A DNA stretch of 64,000 nt from Daedaleopsis sinensis. Its lineage: Eukaryota > Basidiomycota > Agaricomycetes > Polyporales > Polyporaceae. Each line of letters starts with the position of its first letter. The first letter of the stretch is position 1. Shown here in pieces: positions 36,418 to 48,436 of this stretch. The notes under the pieces are model-generated. The model was not told where the DNA came from, searched no databases, and saw nothing but the letters and a program-made list of their open reading frames with translations. A program made the position numbers and the translations under genes. The stretch lies in NCBI GenBank assembly GCA_033807695.1, contig CM066305.1, positions 3,720,001-3,784,000 of the forward strand, in the 5' to 3' direction.

Positions 36418-36975
36418 TCACGCAGCGAAGAGGATCCCGGCGACGATAGAGCCGACGAGGACCGTGGTGCTGCTCAGGACCCCGGTGTGTCCGGCGGCAT
36501 TGGACTGTTCGACGCGGACCTGCGAAGCGGCAGACTGCGAGCACGATGAGCGTCATATGCGCGGCAGCAACAAGGCGTCAAGCTTACGGGAGTAGAAGTA
36601 TCTGCGGCACTTGCAGCCGTAGACTCCGCGGCGCCGACGCCCGAGACGGGAATGGACTCAGAGGGCTCCGCAGCGTCCTCTTGCCCTTCATCCCCGGGGG
36701 AATTCTCGACTGCCACTGGAACATCCGTCCCTGTGTCGGCGGCGGAAGAAGAAGGATCGGCGGCAGAGACCGGGACGAGCTTCGCGGCGGCATCCGGGTT
36801 CTCCGCGCCCTCGGGGACGGCGTCGAGCATGTACCGGGTGAGCGGCAGGATGAAGGCGGAGACTGGGAGCAGCTCAGCATCGCCGTCGCAACAAAGCGAG
36901 AACACGGCACATACCTTGCGCCACAAAGGCGATGGACACGAAGCCAATGATGAAGACGGCGCGGTAGAGGAACAT
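36418..36975 (-). CDS. Small secreted, probably GPI-anchored protein
   Basis: Three exons: 36975-36915, 36862-36588 and 36534-36418, giving 150 aa. The N-terminus MFLYRAVFIIGFVSIAFVAQ is a signal peptide. The middle is low-complexity Ala/Ser/Pro/Asp/Glu, as in cell-wall proteins. The C-terminus has small residues (NAAGHTGVLSS) followed by a hydrophobic tail (TTVLVGSIVAGILFAA) that ends the protein, the usual layout of a GPI attachment signal. No catalytic domain. It probably resides at the plasma membrane or wall. Gene-free DNA of 745 bp separates it from the MFS start. Confidence 0.72.
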
Positions 36976-39217
36976 GCTGATATGTGTGTGTGGGGGTGTT
37001 TGAGGTGTGGTCGGAAGGTTGAATGAGCGGAGGGTAAGGACGAAGGTGTGTGTCGAAGAGGAATAGATACGGAATAGTTTACGGAGAATGCAACGGGGAG
37101 CGCAAGCCTATGTAGACTGCAGAAAGAAGGTTCAGTGGAGCACAAACGACTCGAACTCCTGTGCTGGCGTGCCGGGGAGACGGGCGACGGTGGGCACTGG
37201 ACACTGGTTGCAGTAGCAACGATGGCGCGGCAGCCTCCTTATAGCCAGAAAGTCTTTTGCGTGCATATTCGTGGCTGCCATATCGGGAAGGACCTTGTAG
37301 TTGTAGCGAGTCAAAGTTATCGGCGGATATACTTAGAGGGCGCAAGTGTGCACTGTCGAGAACGAGGTGAATACTACTAAGGCTATCCCCTATATGGGCA
37401 TTTGTCAGCATCTCGACGACACAGCAGGTATATGAGGAAGAACCTGGGCATCGGCGCATGTGTGACGCGCTCCCATGTCGCTTTGTACTCGCTACGCCGT
37501 GGAGGATTCGATGATCAAGTCTATCCCCGACAGCGCACGGGCGCTTCTTGTAACCTCATGGGACGCGCTTCCGGATTTGGAACGTCGGTTGTTCCAAGTT
37601 TGTCGTTAACCTTGTTGCCCGACCTCGCCCATCGGTAGCATCTTTCAATCGGGCGATTCGCTCGCTCTGTGTGCACCGACGCCGACAATTTGACAAGTCC
37701 GGCTGGCTACAGAACGCTCATGATGGGCATCGTGCCGCCGGCAACGCATAAGAGGACGAGCTTTCTGCCGCTTTCCTGCATAGAGTTACTTATGTCAGAG
37801 AGAAGGGGCGGGAATATGTCCGATACCAACACAAGGGAGCAGCCTCTAAAGGCATCCTTTCAATCACTGGTTGAGAATCCCGTGCATGGGAGGATCCACC
37901 TGAGGTACAAGGTGGCCGGCAGGATTATGCATGACAGCATGGTGTGGGAGACGACCTGAGACGGCGGCAGGGTGTACAGCCTTTATTCCCTCGGCGATGG
38001 TGTCCTGTCGGAAAGATGAAGAGAACGAGTTGACCTGAGTGTTGTCCCTGCCTTGTTCACTGTGGCACATACCGAAAGGCGCAGCCAGTATGTTCTGACA
38101 GGTTCTGCCACTAATTGCAGGCTGCTCGTGCGGAGACGTTTGCTGTATCCGCACGGCGCAGACTCTGCATAACCGCGGCCTGTTCAAGTACTCTTGCTTA
38201 ATTCTTCAAGTTGCTCCGCTTTCCTTTCTGAGTAAGCATGTCAAATTGTGGCACCGCCTTCTACCTGAGGAGTAGTATCAGCTTCGTGTTTATTGGTGCT
38301 GAAGTTGTGAGTAATCGACTGACATTCGTTACCGCGTTGGTGTGCATCGACCTGAAGCCTGCAGCTGTGGTCTAAGCTGGGTCTATTGATCAAAGTAAGT
38401 AACAGATGGTTCTAGACGCTCATCCAACTGATTGCACCTCGCTGACATAAGCATAGTTGAGGTTCACCCAAAAGACTAAAGTCGCCCAAACGTCACTTGT
38501 CTTGGCAGTTGTGTCTCAGCACGGAAATCACTTTGGCGCAACTTGAAAATGCACAGCCGAGAGGATTGAGCTGGTGCTACTACTACTAGCAATGCATCAG
38601 AAATTACAAAAATCTCTGAAATGTCTGATACAGACATTTCAGACAAATTCAGACATGGATCAGACCAGTTCAGATACGATCTGATCTCAGATGTCAGACG
38701 TTGGTCCGGCGCCCTGTCAGACATTTCCCCTCTCGACACTCATCCTCTCGATATCCTGCCATCCACTGCTCCGTTCGCTTTGAAAACTTACACGCAGGCT
38801 AATCAATGTATATAGAACGTGCTGAATATTTTTTGCCTCAGGAACTTGCCCCGGAGGGCTTATAAAATTCGAGCACTGTTCCTGTCTGATAGCTCCTGGT
38901 ATGCAGGTTTTCACCCGGTCAATATGCAACTGACAAGCAAACGAGTACATGTATTAGCACGGGTTCACCGCTCGACCTCTGTGCAATCTCAACCTGCCCG
39001 GATGCCGGAGTGCAACTCTATTCGCAGGTGAGTACGCCGGATGGCGAAATCCTCGTTTTAGCGCCGGGCGCCTGACATTCAGACGCGCCAGAGATTTTGG
39101 TAATTACTGATGTGTCATGCATATGATGTTGAGAGTCATCCGAAGCTCTTGCGAGGTATTCCAGGGTATTCCTCCTAGCGTCATAACAACATCCACTTCA
39201 GGTCAGCGAGTAGGACC
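36976..39217. other. Intergenic, 2.2 kb; palindromic TCAGACAT-rich stretch
   Basis: No gene is supported. At 38618-38730 the sequence is dominated by variants of TCAGACAT and its complement, including a perfect 10-bp inverted repeat GAAATGTCTG-ATA-CAGACATTTC at 38618-38640. The rest is ordinary noncoding DNA with short overlapping open frames. Confidence 0.55.
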
Positions 39218-42200
39218 ATGGTACGTTCTTCCCCGGCTTGCTTGCTATTTTACTGTCAACGTTTCGGAGGCTGAGATCGAGCTGCATTGATCATGTAGCA
39301 CGGGTCTCCCGGTAAAACGCAATCGGATGTTGACTCACGGTGAGTCCGGAGTCCCTCGATGATGCACATTGACCTCAACTGTTGAACAGATCTGAGCCTG
39401 ACGTTCAGGTGAAGGCAGACGCCTCGGTGGACGAGGTAATCACCCAGCTAAATGCCACCTCGCTCGACGTGAGTACATGGTTGGCAGTGAATAGCCAGAA
39501 CATGTGTTGATTCAAGTTCCCTTCTTTCATATTCTAGCAGTCGTTGACTCTATCAACACATGAGCCCGCGATTGTGCTCTTGTCGTGGTCATGGTTCGTG
39601 CCCCAACTCCCCTTCGTCTTCAAGATCAACAGCTCCAACAACCTGTATCAATTGTACCGTGAAGCCATCCAGCACATGGAATCACAATACGTGCCTGACG
39701 AACTCACCTGTGATCTATTCAACACGATGCAGAATCCTCCCGGAAACTACCACCCCTCGATCGGTGTCTTCCTCAACGTCCTGACCGACAAGTACACTAT
39801 CCCGGAAGGTCGATCTGTACAAATTGACGCCGCTCTCTCTCCAGACTCCATTGTCGACTTCGTCTTCGTCGGCGTTCTGCACATGATCGGAGTGAACCGC
39901 AATGGCCCCTCACAGTCCGGCAGATATCACGGTGCCTGCACGCTCCGGCAGTCTAGTCCGGACATAGAGAAATCGCTACTCTACCAGGTAGCCTTCGTCG
40001 ACCTGATGGCATCGCTCTGGGAAGACGACTGCCGCTCGAGGAATCGCACGATATGGTCGCCGATGCCATGGTCCCAGATCTCTGTGCAAGAACCCGTGGC
40101 CACGAAACCTGCAGGTGCATTCAGCTCGAATCTCAGTTGTTGTGCCAGTCACTCACATCGACATCGCCCCTTGTCTAGATTCGATACCGGCAAATCAGCT
40201 TCCCACGGGCGACGCCCTCGATGCATACGGCGACGACGAGATTCTCGTCCGCATGCCACGGTCCACATACGGCTACCCGCTCGACATTCCCTGGTTCGGA
40301 AAACCTCACGACGGCTACCCCTTCTGCTTCAACCTGTCATCATACACCAAGATCCGCCGCGGCGCCAGTGCCAGTCTGCGTGACGACGCTGCTCTCTGGC
40401 TAAGTGCGATGACGTTCGGGCTCTTGGAGGCCCGTGTCCATGAAGATCCCAGAGGATCTCTTCGTCGTCGCAGGTCCTAGCAAGGGGACGTTTATCCTTT
40501 CAGGCTCACGCCTCCTTCGCTTCATGGCTGTCTGGCTGCCCTTCATGCAGGCATATCCGTGGAGCAATCCGGAAGCCCGCAAATCCCGAGGAAGGCAAGT
40601 CGCCTTGCTGTTAAAACGTGCCTTGGGTGCCATCGACGAAGGGATGCGGCGTGGCCTCAGCATTTTCATCCGTGCCGGGTACCCGGACGACGAAGTCATA
40701 GAGATTGTGGGGACGGTCTCAATGATGGTCGTCGTGCTATCCGGAAATGCGTTCTCGATCTGGGACGATCTCCCGGAGATGCAGGAGATCCTCAAGGCAA
40801 CCCGGAACTCCCAAAGAAACCTCTACACCGCTGCGGTCGAGACGTGCCAGCAGAAGATGCTCCGGGCGGGATGGTGTCCCTACGTTGTCAAGACGCAGTT
40901 CATGTCTGTCGGCGGGCTTCTATCACTCATTTCAAACTTCGCGCGCTTGAAGCCGCACGTACGAGCCGACCCAGATGAGCACAAACTCTGCACAGAGAAC
41001 TCCTGTGTCTTCTACGATGTTGGGGACTCAGACTACTACGTACGCCATCTCCACCCCGATTGCGATTGCGAGTATGTCAAGCCTGCACTCAAGGACATCG
41101 CCCGCATCCTCGACGACCGCGACAGCGAAGCTATTCCCGTTGTCACGTTCGACGGCCAGAACCTGTGCGTGGAGCCAGCAGTCGCGGGCTCCTACCTCGC
41201 GATCTCCCACGTCTGGGCCGATGGAATGGGGAGCACGTCCGAAGTCGGTCTCCCGCGCTGTCAAGTCGCCCGCATCGCCGCACTCGCGCAGGCGCTCGTC
41301 CCCGACACAGGCGCGTTCTGGATAGACTCGTTGTGCGTACCGGAGGCCCAGAAGCACCGGAAGCAGGCTATCAGGCTCATGGCCGCGACATACAAGCGCG
41401 CGTCCTCAGTGCTTGCTATCGACCGGGACATGCGCACCGCGTGCTCGCGCGCGCAGACCTGGGAGACCAACCTTCTCCGCATTGCGACCTCCGGATGGGT
41501 GCGCCGCATTTGGACGCTTCAAGAGGGCATGCTCGCATCCCGACTGTACTTCGACTTTGCGGACGGCCCGGTCGACATCGCCGAGGAGGTCGATGCGCTC
41601 GCGCGCGAGCTCGCAGACAGCCGGGACCGGAACGAGAAGAAGATCGCGGCGTCGTTCGAGCTGCTCTTCTCGGAGCTCTTCAAGCCGCACGTGCCCTTGC
41701 TCGCATTCCGCGCGGACAGGAAGGGCGACACGGAGCACAAGTACAGCCTGAACGAAGTCATCTGGCTGCTGCAGAACCGGAGGACGACGAAGCAGGCGGA
41801 CGAGACCATCGCCATCTCCAGCCTTCTCCCTCTGGACGTCGAGTCTTTGCTCGCAATATCTGGGCCGGATGTGGCAGAGAAGCGGATGAAGGCCGCTCTC
41901 ATCCAACTGGGCCAGGTCTCTCGAGAAATGGCGCTCCTCCCCGTCCCCAAGCTGAGCCTCCCGGGCTTCTACTGGGCCCCGAAGAGCCTCGCCCAGACAT
42001 ACGACCGGGGAAAGCTCGATCCTGCCAACCCTGCGACGTGTACGGAGGACGGCCTACTCGTGACGTACGCCCTCGCATCGTTTGAGATGGCGTTGCCCGT
42101 CCCACCTGAGTGCGCGAACGGCTCTCAGCAGACGATGCACCTCTTAATCTCGCACCGACCATCACAGAGGACTTTCAGCTTGAACCTGCATTGTCCCATG

Positions 42201-42461
42201 CGCCTGTCCACGTTCGACTCTCTCATCCTTGTGAACGCTGAGATCCCGATAGATGGTGGCGCGCTCTGCGCTGCCGTTCTTCGGAACAAGGGCGTGCCTG
42301 CCAAGGATGGACAGGAAGCTGAAGAGGTCGTACGGTGCGAGTATGTCGCGCCTGGGAGAATCAGCTCTCTTGCGTGGCGCTCGGACGAACTGGAGCGAAA
42401 CACGATTGATCGTCCGGTTCTACTGGGAGAACTTCGCAAAATGAGGGTGCAGTTAACATGA
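39218..42461 (+). CDS. HET-domain protein 1 (frameshifted or with a 40-nt intron)
   Basis: Exons proposed: 39218-39220 (ATG alone), 39299-39339, 39390-39468, 39538-40114 and 40179-42461. The HET domain is clear: AISHVWADGMGS near residue 570, then FWIDSLCVP near 612, followed by QAIRLMAATYKRASSVLAID and the downstream RRIWTLQEG. HET domains act in heterokaryon incompatibility and cell death. The paralogue at 42864 aligns throughout. At about 40430 the frame shifts by one base relative to the paralogue (GAGGCCCGTGTCCATG against 18 nt there), although the coding homology IPE[DT]L continues across. A 40-nt intron 40434-40473 (GTGTCC...CGCAG) would also restore the frame but would remove homologous residues. 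Start exon uncertain. Confidence 0.75.
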
Positions 42462-42863
42462 GCGTTGGAGTATCGTGCCCTCGTCTGTGTTAATGTCGAT
42501 ATGTGCACATAGAACGTACTACAGGTGATCTCGACTCTCTTGTCTGCTTCTCTTGATGTCACGATCTACGTCTTGACTTATTAGGCCGGCTCTTACCTAC
42601 TGGGCTTAGGCACTAGCCTCCCGCAGCGGTAACCATGCCGTTCGCTAACTGTTGTCAGCTTCTATCAGGCATTTAGATAAGTACCGCAAAGCAGTGACCT
42701 ATAGATTTGAGGAAACCCTCACCACGCTCTCCGGCTTTCTCATTTTCAAGGATCCTAGGACTTGGACCACCCGTAGAAGCAAACACCGGTGGCATGGTAT
42801 GCTTTTCTTCCACAATAGCACTCTGCTAGAACACTCAATAGTCGTCACATTTTAGAACATAAC

Positions 42864-45800
42864 ATGAGATACTCCGGATCCCATTCCGACGGACAGCCTG
42901 AGGCTCAACTATTACCTTCGTCACCAACCGAATTCGAGGCCTCTGTTCTTCCGGATGAATCGGAGTCTGTTAGTGAGTTCAAAGTTGCAGAGTTCACTTA
43001 CTCACATACCGGCACACAGCAAGACCACCGTTCCAAACACGTATTCCTTTCATGGGCACCCTTCTTCCCCATCCCTCCGATCGAAGTCAATACCACCCAT
43101 GAAGACTACATTTTGTACCAAGAATCCATGAGCTACATCGAGTCGAAAGGCCCATACACGACATTTCGCTACCCCCAGCACGACTGGGAGACCGGGGCAG
43201 AACCCGCTCACACGCTGCCGCCCGCCTTCGGCCGCCTGATGAACATGCTCCTCGACACCTCCCGCCCGCCGTCTCCGCATTCTACCCTCGCGCATATTGC
43301 AGTTGGCATGGCCCACATGGAGCTTGCGACACTCTCTGCACAAACCTCCAATGATGGCCCGGAGAACCAGACCAGCCCCGGACCCCTCGTCCTCCAAACC
43401 ATGTGGCAGAATCCACCATCGGACTCCGGCGGTGAAACCGCCCAACTCCCGTCGAACATCGCGCATGCTCCTCCAGGCTGCAGGGTTCCTTTTCTGATCA
43501 CGATGGTAGTCATACTGAGGCGAGAGATCACGGAGAGACGCTCTGCGATCTCCTCTCCGATGCCTTGGTCCCGTCTTTCGGTCGAGCTGCTCTCGGCAAG
43601 CAGAACGTCAGCTCCTCTGGGTACGTTCTTCTGTGGAGATAACAGTCACAGCGTAAAGATGATTGATATTTGGGCTCAGACATGAGTCATTTTCCTCTAC
43701 CCACTCGTGCCGAGCTAGATAAATACTCTGAACAGGACGACCCTTCTCGACGGTACAGAAATGGCTTCACACCCCTACCGCTCGACATCCCTTGGCTCAA
43801 CAGCCCCCATGACGGCTTCCCACTCTCATCCACACCCTCAGTATACGTATACACCCGCCGAAAGGGCAAAACACCAAGTCTGTATGAAGACGCTGCTCTC
43901 TGGGTCGGAGCGATGACCTTCGGCCTCCTCGAGACCGTTACAGCCATGCACATCCCCGAGACTCTCCTGCTCTCCTCGCCCGCGGATCCTGGTAAACGAT
44001 TCATATCTGGACACCATCTTGCAGGCTTCCTTAGTAGCTGGTGCACGTACATGGTCCAATACCCCTGGCCGAACTCCCGCGCGCATCTCGAACGTGGGCG
44101 CGAGGTCTTCCATCTGTTAGAGCACGCATTCGCGGCGCTGGACGAGGACTCGGTCACCTTCTTCGGCGGGATCTTCTCGCGCGCAGGGATAAAGGACGAC
44201 CACCGACGCATTCTCTCCGCGATCGCATTCTCGACTATGGCTCTCTGCGGTATGGCGCTGTCAATCTGGCCCGACTCGACGGAGTTGAAAACGCTCGCGC
44301 TCGAGTCCATCAAGCCTGGCGGGCGCGCGTTTTGGGAGCACGTCCCGTTCGCGTGCATGCACGCGATGCATGGCGCTGGCTGGTGCCCCCACACCACCTC
44401 CTACGACTTCCTCAACACGATTCCCCAGGTGTCGGTTTACTCTGCCCTCTTCCGCCTGCCGCCGTTCATCCGGCGGGCCCCCGACGAGCACCGGGACTGC
44501 ACGGAGCATGCCTGCAAGCTCTATACTATCGCGGACACGCACAACTACGTCCCGCGACATGTCGGCCCCTCTTGCACCTGCGCGTTCGTCGCTCCTCCCG
44601 TAGACGACGTAGCTCGTCTTCTGTCCGCCGGGACGATCCCGGTCGTCGTCTTCGACGGACAACAACTACGCGTCGAGCCTGCTGTCCCCGGCGCGTACGT
44701 CGCCATCTCGCACGTTTGGGTTGACGGCCTCGGCAGCGCGTCCGAGCTCGGCCTCCCCATGTGCCAGGTCTCGCGGCTCGCGGCACACACCGCGCACTTT
44801 GTGCCCCCGCCTGACCCAGACTCAGAAGCAAAGTCAAGTACAGAGCCGCGGCGCGGCGCGTTCTGGATCGACGCACTGTGCGTGCCTGCGGCGGGCGTGC
44901 CGCGCAAGCGGGCAATCCGGATGATGGGTCGGACGTACAAGGAGGCTGGCGCCGTGCTCGTACTCGACGCGTGCATCCGCGCGCAGCCCCCCAACGCGCC
45001 ACTGCAGGACCTCATGATGGCCGTCGCGACGTCGGGATGGGCGCGGCGCGTGTGGACGCTGCAGGAGGGGCTCTTCGCGCGGCAGCTCGTGTTTGAGCTC
45101 GCGGACGGTGCTCTTCAAGACATCGAGGGCGCGTTCGTTGACTCTGCCCCACCCAACAACGGTGCGGACCTGGACGAGGCGGAAGCGACGTCCTTTGGGA
45201 GCTACCTGGCGTACATCGACCTTTTCTTCCGCCATGTCCCACTCCTGGCTATCCGCATACGGCGCGCCCTCCTGCACCAGACGGAGGTGCCGTACTCGTT
45301 CGGGGAGGTCGTAGAGCTCATGGACCGGCGGGAGATCACGAAGGCCGAGGACGAGACAGTTTCGGTGGCGAGCCTCCTCTCGCTCAACATCGACGCCCTC
45401 CTCGCGATCACCGGCGCCGACGCAGCCGAGCAGCGGATGCGAGAGTGCCTCTTGCAGCTGAAGACTATCCCCCGAGTGTTACCATTTCTGCGCTGCCCGA
45501 AGCTCGCGCTCCCAGGCTTCCACTGGGCGCCGCGCTCCCTCTCGCAGCTGTGGAGGATGCGCGGCACGGGTGAGCACGCACGCTGCACCGCGGACGGGCT
45601 GCGTGCGCGGTTTGACTTCGTGTCGTTGAGCACCCCGGTGAAGTACTCCGTGCAGGATGCCAGCGACCCCGATGCACCCGCCGCGTGCAGGCTCATGGTT
45701 CTAGCAGCGCTCAACCACACGGAGAGCGTGACGTACTCTATTGTCTTGAATGTCTTCCTCGAAGACATTTCCGTCCTTCCTGCTGTCAACGGCCTGTTGC

Positions 45801-46048
45801 TCGTTGAAGATTGTCTCCCGCCTGCGGGTGATAAGGGCGCACCTTGTGTCGCTGTGGTTTCCCACCATAAGGATACAGTCTCGGACGGCTCAGATGGAAG
45901 TCAAGGCTCTGAGGAAAATCATCCGGCACGATGCACCTACCTTGCGTCAGGGTTTATGATTGGGAGCCCGCACCTCCATCGGAGCTTTCCCAATGGCCTC
46001 AAGACAAAAATGGGAGAGGTGTGCACTATGCATGTGTCTTTGGGATAA
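42864..46048 (+). CDS. HET-domain protein 2
   Basis: Two exons, 42864-43620 and 43680-46048, 1041 aa, phases close. The N-terminal 250 residues are family-specific (SWAPFFPIPPIEV; SPMPWSRLSV is shared with HET protein 1). The HET core is AYVAISHVWVDGLGS near residue 590, FWIDALCVP near 647, and RAIRMMGRTYKEAGAVLVLD. The C-terminal region has RRVWTLQEGLFARQLVFE and LALPGFHWAPRSL, again conserved with HET protein 1. No NACHT, WD40 or other fused domain is seen. It follows HET protein 1 in the same direction with a 402-bp gap, so the pair is a tandem duplication. Intracellular; its partner is unknown. Confidence 0.87.
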
Positions 46049-46243
46049 CACAGATTGCTTGAAGGATACGGATCCACCATTCGTCATGTATAGAACAGTG
46101 AACCGGTACGTGGGGTTCCATACTCAGCGGAGTGGGTAGGACGGTTCTACTAGAAATTGCGGTAGTTTAGCACATGCATTGGTAGTTTAAATCAGACTTA
46201 ACCGCTACCGGGATACCCTCAGCTTGTGTCCGTGATACGAGGG

Positions 46244-47734
46244 TCAAACCGCAGGCACGTCCACCCCGACCTCGCCCAGCACCCTTTCCGTCGTCTCCCA
46301 CAGTTCCGCCCACAGATCCCGCCTTTGGGCGACGCTGCCCGGCCGCGCGCGCGTGCCGCCGTTCGAGAGGTACGCGCCGCGGTATGCATTCGGCTCCGCG
46401 CGCGGGACGGGCGAGGCGGCGCAGAAGAGCGGGCAGCGCGCGCCTTGGGCGGGGGACTGGAAGGCGAGGAGCGCGATGAGGCGGTAGAGCGGGCCGAGAA
46501 TGGGCCCGACGGAGTCGGTGTAGGCTTCCACACCCTCTGTATTACTGCTATTAGCAAAGGTGGAGGAAGGCAGGTTGGTCCCACTGTTCTGGACCCTCTC
46601 GGAGTTGGACGTACCGGTGTGGACTTCGCCTGGGTCGGCGGCCACGCACAAGATCGGGGAATCTGCGTCGTTGAGTCTGCGCTGCAGCTCCTCGGTGAAC
46701 ATAAGCTGCATCATCTTGGATAGGGCTGCGCGGCGATCGGGGAATGGTCAGTGCGCTCTCATGAGGCAGGGGGAGCAGAATGCGCGGGTCACCGTAACGG
46801 AGAAATTGCGGGAACATCGTGTCTGCGAATTCTTTGTTGAGGTCGTCGAGGTTCCGGAAGCGGACGTCGGACGGACAGAACTTGTGCCTTCGGTGTAGGA
46901 GATATTAAATGCATCAATCAACAAGGTTCTGTGATAGTGGGGATTTTGTGAGGACTCACGAATTCGAGTTCACGATCACTATACGGACGTCGCTATTAGG
47001 TTCTTGTGTCGTGCGTTTGAGTAGCGGGAGAAGGGCTCTCGTAAACAGAAAAGTCCCTATGTAACTGCATAGCGGGAGGGGTGAGTAAGGAGCCTGATCG
47101 GGTGCACGAGCTTGGGGTTGAACGTACTTCACCATCACAACGTTCTGGATGTTGTCGTGGTCTTTGGCATAGGGAACTAATAGTCTGAGGAGCCGATTTG
47201 TTAGCACGCGGTTCAGATACAGTATCCGGAATGCAGAGGCCCTAGTATGACTCACACAGCAGCATTGTTGACTAAACTCGTGGTGAGAGGTCAGAGTGAG
47301 TAACAAGTGCAATACATGTGGCATGCAGCGCACTCAAGATGTCGAGCCGTTCTTCTTTCTGCTTGAAATCTTCCGCGGCTGCGACAACGCTTCGCGGGTC
47401 GCTCAAGTCTAAGGGAAGCCAGACAACCTCGCCTCGGCCAGGCTCAAGCCCTGCAGCATAGACTCTCTCGATAGCTGCTTTGGCTCGCTGCTCGCTGCGC
47501 GCGCCCATGTAGACTTTCGCGCCATGACGTGCGAGCTGCTGTATGACTGCACAGCCTATCCCGGAGCTGACGAACAATATTAATATCAGAGTCAGTGATC
47601 TCGGTGTCACGGTGCAGGGATCGAGAAAAGATCTGAAGCTTGACGTACTTTCCTCCAGTGACAAGGACAACCTTCCCGGTCAGGTCAGGGATATCGGTCT
47701 CCGGGTTGAATTTGCGCGAGAACCAGTTCCCCAT
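46244..47734 (-). CDS. Short-chain dehydrogenase/reductase, eight exons
   Basis: Exons 47734-47649, 47566-47334, 47271-47256 (16 nt), 47184-47128, 47064-46960, 46887-46793, 46725-46615 and 46536-46244, giving 331 aa. NAD(P) motif KVVLVTGG-NSGIG spans the first junction; LDILINNAAV, then VNSNSS and the catalytic YALSK (YxxxK) follow in order. Similar to fungal retinol-dehydrogenase/WWOX-like SDRs; the substrate is unknown. The last intron (46537-46614, 78 nt) is a multiple of three and has no stop, so its retention would give a longer protein. It lies convergent to HET protein 2 (195 bp apart) and upstream of the P450 group on the same strand. Confidence 0.85.
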
Positions 47735-48436
47735 GATGAGGTCTCTAACGACTAAGTTGAGCCAGGTTGAGCTTGGGTTGAGCCTAGTATGTGAGGATGG
47801 AGAGGAGAGCCTGAGAGGGTATGCTTTGTAACTAGAACTCTGTTGGAGAATCCCGCCGTGGGTGCGAAGTTACATAAAGATACACAGCAAGTGGTGCACG
47901 GACCTGGGGCTGTGGACGATTTTTCCGCATCACAACGATGCCAGATAGATGCCGGCGGGACTTCCCAACTGGGCCGAAGTTGAGGCCTTGAGGCTCAGGA
48001 CCCGCGACTGGACTTGATCGCGGCGTGAGGAACTCGAACTCAAAATTGGTAACGTATACATACTGAAGTGGTCATGTTTCGAGAGCTGTACTTACTGTAG
48101 CAAACTATAGCAAGAGTGCTGATGATGGTCTGTGAACTTCCGCAACTTGAACGGGAAGACCAGCGAAACTTGAGTGTCATATGCCAGTTGCTGGAATGGG
48201 GTTCGTTTAGGATAGCCGACTCGGCCGAGACTATCCGACTCGGGATTGAATATTGACGCCCCGGTGTGCTCGTAACGGTGACTAGTGATATTAATGGTGG
48301 AACTGGAGGCAAAAACACGTATGTACTTTGGTGGTACACTGAAAGTGATATATCTACAGGATATTTGTGCACCGTTCGAGCCGCTAGTCATCCCGAAAGC
48401 TCTAGTCAACTTGAAGCCGTGCCAACTTGAACCTCT
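47735..48436. other. Intergenic between SDR and P450
   Basis: About 700 bp with no supportable gene. It contains the SDR promoter side and several scattered AACTTGAA/TTGAGCC words around 47755-47790 and 48400-48430. No repeat termini seen. Confidence 0.5.

Noticed and set aside
41060..42085. 341-codon plus-strand frame inside HET protein 1
   Set aside because: Overlapping alternative frame of the HET coding sequence; the HET motifs are in the other frame.
43400..43620. An additional intron in HET protein 2 near 43402-43471
   Set aside because: Initially suggested by a second open frame, but the conserved motif SPMPWS-[QR]-[IL]-SV lies in the continuous frame in both HET paralogues and the phases then close without it.
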